A stretch of 5,717 bases of DNA from JACCZP01 sp050997195 (GTDB lineage Bacteria > Actinomycetota > Thermoleophilia > Solirubrobacterales > Thermoleophilaceae). The DNA lies in assembly GCA_050997195.1 (NCBI GenBank), contig JBPCRE010000215.1, positions 1-5,717 of the forward strand, given 5' to 3'. Made by a program: the position numbers and the translations under genes. Shown here piece by piece: positions 1-4,405 of the stretch; within the stretch, counting starts at the first letter, position 1, and every line of letters starts with the position of its first letter. A model generated the notes under the pieces. That model worked only from the letters and a program-made list of their open reading frames with translations, was not told the DNA's origin and searched no databases.

Positions 1-2
1 CG

Positions 3-980
3 GCCATCATCTACCCCGTCGCCTCGCACTGGGTGTTCGGTGGCGGCTGGCTCCAGGAGTCGGTCGGCATGCAGGACTTCGCCGGCTCGACCGCGGTGCA
101 CCTCATCGGCGCCACCGGGGCGCTCGCGGCACTCCTGCTCCTCGGGCCCCGCAAGAACAAGTTCGGGCCCGATCGTCGGCCGCGGGCCATCCCCGGGCAC
201 TCCATGCCCCTGGTGGGACTCGGGACCATCATCCTCTTCATCGGCTGGTTCGGCTTCAACCCGGGCTCGACCCTGAACGTCGAGGACCTTCGCTTCGCGG
301 AGGTGGCGGTGGTGACCCTGCTCGGCGGCGCCGGCGGGGTGCTCGGAGCCTTCGTGGGCACCACCATCTTCCAGCGCACGATCGATATCGGCATGGTGGC
401 CAACGGCATGATCGCCGGGCTCGTGGGCATCACCGCGCCCTCGGGCTACGTCGAGTCCTGGTCGGCGCCCATCATCGGCCTCGTGGCCGGCGTAATCGTG
501 GTGGCCGGCGTGCTGGCCATCGAGAAGCGCCTCGACGATCCCGTAGGAGCCCTCTCGGCGCACGGGCTGGCCGGCGTCTGGGGCACCCTGTCCTGCGGGA
601 TCTTCACCTCGCCGCGCCTTGCCCAGTACAACGCGTTCGGCGAAGAGTCCGGAGGCCTCTGGTACTCGGGCTCCTTCGCACAGCTCGGGCACCAGGCCCT
701 CGGCGTGGTGGTGGTCTTCACGTTCGTCCTCGTGCTCTCCCTGGTCACCTTCGCCCTCATCAAGGCGACGATCGGGCTGCGGGTCGAGGACGAGGCCGAG
801 GACGCGGGGCTCGACATCGTCGAGCACGGCATGTACGGATACCCCGAGCAGTTCATCCCCCTCCCGGAGATCGGTGCCGCCTCGCACGGCCCCGCGGCTC
901 CGGGGGGCTTCTCCAACGGAGCGGCTTCTCCCGCGCCGGCGGGCTCTCGCGCCGTGTCCGCGAAGGAGGCGACGACATGA
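3..980 (+). CDS. amt: Ammonium transporter Amt/AmtB family, C-terminal part (5' end outside window)
   Basis: This is an ammonium/ammonia channel of the cytoplasmic membrane; 325 residues are visible and the start lies left of the window. The fragment opens in the segment containing DFAGSTAVH (residues 25-33), whose Asp and His match AmtB Asp160 and the first pore His168. The family signature GWFGFNPGS is at about 81-89, and the second pore histidine is His187 in SAHGLAG, after LDDPVG. Several hydrophobic helices follow, then the conserved cytosolic tail around GLDIVEHGMYGY (about 269-280), the region that docks P-II. After that comes an unusual low-complexity tail of about 45 residues rich in Ala, Pro, Gly and Ser. 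The stop overlaps the P-II start as ATGA, so the two are probably translationally coupled. Family assignment is secure; the functional role (NH4+ uptake under P-II gating) comes from the family. Confidence 0.97.
   Translation, partial: AIIYPVASHWVFGGGWLQESVGMQDFAGSTAVHLIGATGALAALLLLGPRKNKFGPDRRPRAIPGHSMPLVGLGTIILFIGWFGFNPGSTLNVEDLRFAEVAVVTLLGGAGGVLGAFVGTTIFQRTIDIGMVANGMIAGLVGITAPSGYVESWSAPIIGLVAGVIVVAGVLAIEKRLDDPVGALSAHGLAGVWGTLSCGIFTSPRLAQYNAFGEESGGLWYSGSFAQLGHQALGVVVVFTFVLVLSLVTFALIKATIGLRVEDEAEDAGLDIVEHGMYGYPEQFIPLPEIGAASHGPAAPGGFSNGAASPAPAGSRAVSAKEATT
963..969 (+). promoter_or_regulatory. Ribosome binding site of the P-II gene
   Basis: AAGGAGG lies inside the last codons of amt, 7 nt upstream of the ATG at 977. 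It is a near-perfect Shine-Dalgarno sequence and fixes the P-II start. Confidence 0.85.
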
Positions 981-1345
981 AGATGGTCGTCGCCTACGTC
1001 CGGCACGAGGCGTTCGACCCCATCCGGCAGGAGTTGCTGGACGCCGGGTTCCCGAGCCTCACGATCACCGAGGTGAAGGGATCCGGCCGCCAGAAGGGCC
1101 TGACCGAGCACTACCGCGGCTCGGCCATCGCCCTGAATCTCCGGCCCAAGGTGAAGATCGAGTGCGTGGTCGAGTCCCACGACGTGAGCGTGGTGATGGA
1201 GACGATCCTCCGCCACGCCCGCACGGGCTCGGTGGGCGACGGGAAGATGTTCGTGCTTCCCGTCGAGGACGCCGTGAGGATCCGCACCGGCGAGTCGGGC
1301 GAGAAGGTGCTGCAGGCGCACGAGGCGGAGGAGATCCCGACCTGA
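977..1345 (+). CDS. glnK: Nitrogen regulatory protein P-II (GlnK type) lacking the Tyr51 modification site
   Basis: A P-II trimeric signal protein of 122 aa (E. coli GlnB has 112) that senses ATP/ADP and 2-oxoglutarate and normally plugs the Amt pore with its T-loop. It aligns gap-free with E. coli GlnB from residue 29 on: TEVKG 31-35, GRQKG 37-41 with the 2-oxoglutarate-related Gln39, Tyr46-Arg47-Gly48, Lys58, B-loop TGSVGDGK 83-90, and C-loop RIRTGE 101-106. The usual T-loop signature Y-[KR]-G-[AS]-[AE]-Y reads Y-R-G-S-A-I, so position 51, the tyrosine that is uridylylated or adenylylated elsewhere, is Ile (ATC at 1127-1129). Ser49, the residue phosphorylated in some cyanobacterial P-II proteins, is present. 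About 10 extra residues (ending EEIPT) extend the C-terminus. The start is supported by AAGGAGG and the ATGA overlap with amt. The name GlnK rather than GlnB rests on the amt linkage. Confidence 0.96.
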   Translation: MKMVVAYVRHEAFDPIRQELLDAGFPSLTITEVKGSGRQKGLTEHYRGSAIALNLRPKVKIECVVESHDVSVVMETILRHARTGSVGDGKMFVLPVEDAVRIRTGESGEKVLQAHEAEEIPT

Positions 1346-1413
1346 TGGGGCGGGCTCGGCCGGTCCCCCCGCGGCGGCGAGGGGCCCGGCCGGCCCGGGT
1401 GGGTACCGGCTGA
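1345..1413 (+). other. Possible 22-codon coupling mini-ORF between glnK and the regulator gene
   Basis: An ATG overlaps the glnK stop (TGATG, 1343-1347). Its reading frame runs 22 sense codons to a TGA that overlaps the ATG of the regulator gene (TGATG, 1411-1415). The encoded peptide is Arg/Pro/Gly-rich with eight arginines and resembles no family I know. Open frames of this length are common in such GC-rich DNA, so it may be chance. The paired stop-start junctions would allow termination-reinitiation from glnK into the regulator. Confidence 0.25.
1357..1392 (+). other. Imperfect GC-rich inverted repeat between glnK and the regulator gene
   Basis: Arms 1357-1368 and 1381-1392 pair over 12 positions with one internal mismatch (T1364 opposite C1385), leaving a 12-nt loop. 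In the RNA this would be a very stable hairpin 11 nt after the glnK stop. There is no following T run, so it is not a classical intrinsic terminator. It could reduce read-through, protect the amt-glnK mRNA 3' end or hide the regulator start. Sequence this GC-rich can form such repeats by chance. Confidence 0.4.
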
Positions 1414-2546
1414 TGGCCGACTCGGCCCCCGAGTCGCTTCCGTCGCCGCGGGGCGCTCACCTCGAGATGGTGAGCGCGGTGCTGGCGGGGGAGGGGCTCG
1501 AGCGCATCGCCGAGATCGCCGGTGGGGGCGCCGGCGCGCCGGTGGCCGTAGTGGTGCCTCGGCTCGGGTCCTCGGTGGAAGCCTGGGCGCCGCTCGAACG
1601 CTACGTGGCCGACCGTCTGGCCGGCGGGCAGCCGGACCAGCCGGAGCAGGTGAGCGCTGAGGTTCCCATCGTCTCGGGTGGGCAGGAGCTCGGCGCGGTG
1701 CTGCTGCTCGGGACCGGTGGCGCCGACGCCGGCGAGTACCTCCATGTGGCCGCGGTGGCGGCGCTCACCGAGGTGGCGGTGGCCGAGGCCCGCGACGAGA
1801 CCGAGCAGACGTTGCGCGGCTCCTTCCTGGAGGAGCTCCTCACCCGCGACGACCTCGCGGGCCCCGACATCGTGCGTCGCGCGCATCGCCTCGGCACCGA
1901 TCTCTCGGAGGGCGCGGTGGCGCTCTGCGCCGACGCCGGGGACCGCGCGCCAGGCCGCCTGCTGGCCGCCATCGTGGCCGAGCGCCCCGGGGCGCTGGCC
2001 CAGGTGGTGGGCAACCGCGTGTACGCGCTGCTGCCGGGAGACCCCGAGGAGGCCCGGCGGGTGGCCGGTCGCCTCGGCCGTCAGGCGCTCGTGGGGCTCT
2101 CCTCCCGCTACGCGCGACCCGAGGACCTTCGCCGCGCCCTCGAGGAGTCCGAGCTCGTGCTCGAGGTGACCGCCAACGGCGGCGGCGGGGGGGCGGGCTC
2201 GCCTCCCGAGGGCATAGGTGGCGGCACCTACCGCCTTCTCTTTCGCGTGCTCGCCAGCCATCCCGAGGAGGTCAGGTCATTCTACGAGGACACGCTCGGC
2301 CCGCTCGTGCGCTACGACGAGCAGTACGCCACCGACCTCATGGCCACCCTCGAGACCTACCTCGCGCACAACTGCAACATGAACGCGACGGCGCAGGCCA
2401 TCCACGCGCATCGCCACACCGTGGGCTACCGGCTCGAGCGCATCCGCGACCTCACCGGGCTCGACCCGTTCACCTCCGAGGACCGCGAGCGGCTCGGGCT
2501 CGGGCTCAAGGCCTACCGGATCATCGCCCCGCGGCTGCCGCGCTGA
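1413..2546 (+). CDS. PucR/CdaR-family transcriptional regulator (GAF-like, GGDEF-like, C-terminal HTH)
   Basis: A 377-aa DNA-binding regulator. Residues about 18-125 look like a degenerate GAF-type sensor domain of alternating strands and helices. A charged linker helix follows at about 126-146. Residues about 150-255 resemble the divergent GGDEF-like domain of CdaR/PucR proteins, without a GGDEF catalytic motif. A Gly-rich linker (256-271) leads to the C-terminal helix-turn-helix. The diagnostic block is at 306-370: TLETYLAHNCNMNATAQAIH, then HRHTVGYRLERI (333-344), then TGLDPFTSEDRERLGLGLK. The family regulates purine, sugar-acid or nitrogen metabolism. Its position 67 nt after glnK on the same strand suggests a role in nitrogen control, which is an inference. 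ATG 1413 overlaps a preceding stop (TGATG) and has only a weak GGGTGGG upstream. ATG 1467 (Met19) is the alternative start and would keep all domains. Ligand unknown. Confidence 0.9.
   Translation: MADSAPESLPSPRGAHLEMVSAVLAGEGLERIAEIAGGGAGAPVAVVVPRLGSSVEAWAPLERYVADRLAGGQPDQPEQVSAEVPIVSGGQELGAVLLLGTGGADAGEYLHVAAVAALTEVAVAEARDETEQTLRGSFLEELLTRDDLAGPDIVRRAHRLGTDLSEGAVALCADAGDRAPGRLLAAIVAERPGALAQVVGNRVYALLPGDPEEARRVAGRLGRQALVGLSSRYARPEDLRRALEESELVLEVTANGGGGGAGSPPEGIGGGTYRLLFRVLASHPEEVRSFYEDTLGPLVRYDEQYATDLMATLETYLAHNCNMNATAQAIHAHRHTVGYRLERIRDLTGLDPFTSEDRERLGLGLKAYRIIAPRLPR
2187..2193 (+). repeat. G7 homopolymer in the regulator gene
   Basis: A run of seven G in the codons of the Gly-rich interdomain linker, followed by C and three more G. 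Slippage here would truncate the protein before the HTH. It may simply reflect Gly codons in GC-rich DNA. Confidence 0.6.
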
Positions 2547-2727
2547 CCGGCGGCCGGGGCTCGTAGCCCCGGCAACGCGTCACCGGCACGCGCGGGTACT
2601 TCGGGAAGGCCTCGGGCTCCTCGCGCGAGCGCTGGCAGAGGGAGAACGCGGAGCCCCTAGTGGTTCCCACCAAGCGCTGGTGGGTGCAGGCGTCGCAGAG
2701 GCCGAAGGAGGGACGAGACCGCGTCAG
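2521..2727 (-). CDS. Small four-cysteine (zinc-ribbon-like) protein with a probable CTG start
   Basis: A 68-aa reading frame immediately after the lipoprotein gene. Its first two thirds look like a real protein, not a shadow: C11-x2-C14 (LCDACTHQRLV), then TTRGSAFSLC31, an acidic/Arg stretch, KYPRVPVTRC52 and GYEP. Four cysteines in CxxC...C...C order suggest one structural zinc site. I recall similar short 'CDxCxHQR...RGSxFSLC...YPRxPV..C' hypothetical proteins from Thermoleophilia-type actinobacteria; function unknown. Between the CTG at 2727-2725 and CDAC there is no in-frame ATG, GTG or TTG. The upstream frame runs through the lipoprotein gene as its shadow. The CTG overlaps the lipoprotein stop (CTGA) and is preceded by purine-rich GGGCGGGGGCGG, so coupled CTG initiation is the best model. 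The last 26 nt overlap the convergent regulator gene. The frame is fairly certain, the start less so. Confidence 0.72.
   Translation of the reverse strand: MTRSRPSFGLCDACTHQRLVGTTRGSAFSLCQRSREEPEAFPKYPRVPVTRCRGYEPRPPVSAAAAGR
2553..2573. terminator. Perfect 9-bp stem palindrome, possible bidirectional terminator-like hairpin
   Basis: GCCGGGGCT and AGCCCCGGC (2553-2561 and 2565-2573) pair perfectly around a CGT loop, 6 nt after the regulator stop. On the + strand it sits where a terminator is expected, but no T run follows, so a U-tract-independent or mRNA-end-protecting role is the most that can be said. On the - strand the same bases encode Arg-Gly-Tyr-Glu-Pro-Arg of the small Cys protein, so part of the symmetry may come from coding. 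Confidence 0.45.
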
Positions 2728-3449
2728 CCGCCCCCGCCCGGCGCCTTGTCGATGGTCGAGCCGTCCTCGAAGTCCACCCGCGACTTCGGGGCATCCCGCG
2801 AGATCGCGCCGGTGAAGCGTCCGCGCGGCACCTCGCCGCTCGGCAGCACCGCCTTCGCGCGGCCGTCGAGCCCCGCCACCACGCGCCAGACGATCGCGTA
2901 GGGCCCGGCCTCGACCGCGGTCACGTTCCAGCGGAACTTGACGGTGCGGCCCGGACCGAGCCGCCCCAGGTCGTAGGTGTCGACGTAGGTGGGGTCGTCT
3001 CCCGAGTCTGCTCGGACCTCGCCCTCCACGAGCGAGCCCTCGGCCGCGGTGCGCTCGCGCCGGTAGTCGATCGGGGCCTTGTTGAGGACGAACTGCGGGC
3101 GCCGGGGATCGGAGAGGTCGCGGTCGCGCCGGCGCCGGTCGAAGGTGCCGACGCGGCCCTCGGGGTCGCCCTTGCCCTCGTTGAGGTTCTCGCCGAGCGT
3201 CACGGCGACGTTGGGAATGACCCGGCGGCCCGTGTTGCGGACGACGATCTCGAGCGTCGAGCGCCGGCCGAGCTTCTGGTCGGCGGGGAAGCTCGAGGCC
3301 TCGATCTCCACGGGATAGCGTCCGACCCTCTCGTCGACGTCCTGAGGCCCGCCGGTGGGCACGTCGCCACACCCGGAGACGCCGAGCGCGAGCACGGTGG
3401 CCAGCGCGGCTCCCCGCCGCCCTGGCCTGTGGTTCCGGGCGCGATCCAC
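2724..3449 (-). CDS. Secreted lipoprotein with Ig-like/CARDB-type beta-sandwich character
   Basis: A 241-aa protein with a lipoprotein signal peptide: basic n-region (MDRARNHRPGRRG), hydrophobic AALATVLALG (14-23) and lipobox VSGC with the lipidated Cys27. The mature protein would be anchored to the outer face of the membrane. Residues about 59-85 (LGRRSTLEIVVRNTG, then PNVAVTL) and 164-202 (LGPGRTVKFRWNVTAV, GPYAIVWRV, AGLDGRAKAVL) read as strands of an Ig/CARDB-like domain, split by a charged insert with RRRR at 105-108. The C-terminus is Gly-rich. The GTG at 3449 is chosen because it yields an ideal signal peptide; a TTG two codons earlier (3455) is also possible. No Shine-Dalgarno sequence is visible, which fits a leaderless or near-leaderless mRNA. 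The gene is divergent from the lipid-transport operon and is followed by the Cys protein with a 4-nt overlap. No specific function is recognised. The fold is inferred from strand and motif pattern only. Confidence 0.85.
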   Translation of the reverse strand: MDRARNHRPGRRGAALATVLALGVSGCGDVPTGGPQDVDERVGRYPVEIEASSFPADQKLGRRSTLEIVVRNTGRRVIPNVAVTLGENLNEGKGDPEGRVGTFDRRRRDRDLSDPRRPQFVLNKAPIDYRRERTAAEGSLVEGEVRADSGDDPTYVDTYDLGRLGPGRTVKFRWNVTAVEAGPYAIVWRVVAGLDGRAKAVLPSGEVPRGRFTGAISRDAPKSRVDFEDGSTIDKAPGGGG

Positions 3450-3463
3450 CGCCAAAGCGGGGC

Positions 3464-3469
3464 GAACAT
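3464..3469 (-). promoter_or_regulatory. Candidate -10 element of the lipoprotein gene
   Basis: On the - strand this reads TATGTT, matching the TAnnnT pattern of actinobacterial -10 boxes. Transcription would begin around 3457, only about 8 nt before the GTG, consistent with the missing ribosome binding site. No convincing -35 lies 16-19 nt upstream, so this is a weak prediction. Confidence 0.3.
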
Positions 3470-3512
3470 ACCACGGGCCTCGGGGGCCACACGCCGCACG
3501 GACGGTTGTGAC

Positions 3513-3541
3513 TTGGCGGCGCGCGGCGGTACCACTACTCT
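3513..3541 (+). promoter_or_regulatory. Candidate promoter of the permease/ATPase operon
   Basis: TTGGCG (3513-3518) and TACTCT (3536-3541) are separated by 17 nt, the optimal spacing. The -35 matches TTGACA at four of six positions and the -10 matches TAnnnT. The predicted start near 3548 would give a leader of about 50 nt ending in the strong Shine-Dalgarno sequence at 3581. It is the best-looking pair in the 147-bp divergent intergenic region (3450-3596), which otherwise shows only GC-rich low-complexity sequence. Chance matches are possible. Confidence 0.35.
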
Positions 3542-3580
3542 TCCCGCAGTTCGCGGCGGGTGCCCGTGCCCGCCCGCCCG

Positions 3581-3587
3581 AGGGAGG
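3581..3587 (+). promoter_or_regulatory. Ribosome binding site fixing the GTG start of the first permease
   Basis: AGGGAGG lies 9 nt upstream of GTG 3597. It favours this start over an in-frame upstream GTG at 3429, which has no such site and would add a non-membrane, low-complexity leader. Confidence 0.8.
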
Positions 3588-3596
3588 AACGCCAGC

Positions 3597-4403
3597 GTGA
3601 TTCGCGCAGCAGCCGATCGAACATTCCTGCCGGTGAAGAACCTCCTCGAGGAGATCGGGGACATGATGATCCTCACCGGCAAGACGATCATGTCGGCGCT
3701 GCGCCCGCCCTACCCCTACGGCGGCGAGTTCGTCCAGCAGTTCCTCTTCACGCTGCGCCTCTGCTGGTTCCCGCTGCTCGTGTCCACCATCGCCTTCGGC
3801 TACGCGGCGCCCGGTCTGCAGGCCGGCAACTTCCTCATCCTCTTCGGCGCGCTCGATCGCCTGGGCGGCTTCTTCGTACTCGCCTCCATCCGCGAGTTCT
3901 CCCCCTTCGTGTGCGCCATCGTGCTGGCGGGCGTGGCCGGCACCGCCATCACCGCCGACCTCGGCGCCCGCAAGATCCGCGACGAGCTCGACGCGCTGCA
4001 GGTGCTCGGCGTCGATCCGGTCAAGAACCTCGTGGTGCCTCGCTTCCTCGCCCTCATGATCGCCACCGGGCTGTTCAACATCTACGCGCTGATACTCGGC
4101 ATCGTCGGCGGCATGGCGGCCTCGCTCACCTTCAAGGCTCCCCTCGGCGGCTTCTTCTCGACGCTGCTCACCAACGCCTCGACCGTCGACCTGTGGGGCT
4201 CGGCCGTCAAGACCACGCTGTTCGGGGCGATCATCGCCATCGTCTGCTGTTACAAGGGCATGACCGCGTCGGGCGGTGCCGAGGGCGTGGGCCGGGCCGT
4301 GAACTCCGCGGTGGTCATCGCCTTCACCGCGCTGTTCGCGTTCAACTACGTCTTCACTCAGACGCTGCTGGCCACCCACCCCGAGATCTCGGTCATCAAG
4401 TAG
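3597..4403 (+). CDS. mlaE: MlaE/YrbE-family ABC permease, first paralogue (Mce-type lipid transport)
   Basis: A 268-aa integral membrane permease of the MlaE/YrbE family, the membrane part of ABC systems that move phospholipids, sterols or other lipids with Mce-domain proteins. An amphipathic N-terminal region (about 11-48, with the YGGEF segment at 41-45) precedes hydrophobic segments at about 50-72, 79-98, 146-178, 203-219 and 237-258. The family core is REFSPFVCAIVLAGVAGTAI (99-118), then ADLGARKIRDELDALQVLGVD (120-140) and PRFLALM, the cytosolic coupling region that contacts the ATPase. The second signature is YKGMTASGGAEGVGRAVNSA (219-238). Where many YrbE proteins read AGRVG and GTM, this one has AGVAG and GAR. 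The start is GTG with AGGGAGG upstream. The next permease follows after 2 nt, so the two probably form a heterodimer. Family assignment is firm; the lipid carried is unknown. Confidence 0.95.
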   Translation: MIRAAADRTFLPVKNLLEEIGDMMILTGKTIMSALRPPYPYGGEFVQQFLFTLRLCWFPLLVSTIAFGYAAPGLQAGNFLILFGALDRLGGFFVLASIREFSPFVCAIVLAGVAGTAITADLGARKIRDELDALQVLGVDPVKNLVVPRFLALMIATGLFNIYALILGIVGGMAASLTFKAPLGGFFSTLLTNASTVDLWGSAVKTTLFGAIIAIVCCYKGMTASGGAEGVGRAVNSAVVIAFTALFAFNYVFTQTLLATHPEISVIK

Positions 4404-4405
4404 CC

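Noticed and set aside
1357..1392. Classical intrinsic terminator after glnK
   Set aside because: There is no T run after the right arm; the sequence continues GC-rich into the regulator start, so it is described only as a hairpin.
1065..2261. 398-codon - strand frame antisense to glnK and the regulator
   Set aside because: The sense strand carries unmistakable P-II and PucR-family proteins. The antisense translation has no domain character and is Arg/Gly/His-rich, as expected for a shadow frame.
2521..2727. Frameshift or pseudogene explanation for the Cys-protein lacking a normal start
   Set aside because: The frame is intact, has all four cysteines, and CTG sits exactly at the coupling position (CTGA) with a purine-rich tract upstream. 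A damaged start codon cannot be fully excluded but is not required.
2680..2901. 73-codon + strand frame starting in the Cys-protein gene
   Set aside because: It has no family resemblance and is antisense to the ends of both - strand genes, which read convincingly as proteins.
3429..3596. Upstream in-frame GTG start at 3429 for the first permease
   Set aside because: It would add 56 low-complexity residues, overlap the lipoprotein start region and lacks a ribosome binding site. GTG 3597 has AGGGAGG at good spacing.
3450..3596. Riboswitch, small RNA gene or operator palindrome in the divergent intergenic region
   Set aside because: No long inverted repeat or conserved RNA motif is visible; only weak promoter-like boxes and GC-rich low-complexity sequence are present.
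2724..4379. Very long - strand frame (551 codons) continuing upstream of the lipoprotein across the first permease gene
   Set aside because: Only the part from 3449 downwards has a signal peptide and protein-like sequence. The upstream part is antisense to a clear MlaE gene and is a GC-rich shadow full of Glu, Arg, Gly and His.
3560..4405. + strand frame leading into the second permease from ATG 3560
   Set aside because: The translation is Arg/His/Pro-rich shadow of the first permease in another frame. The real start is GTG 4406, directly before the family N-terminus.
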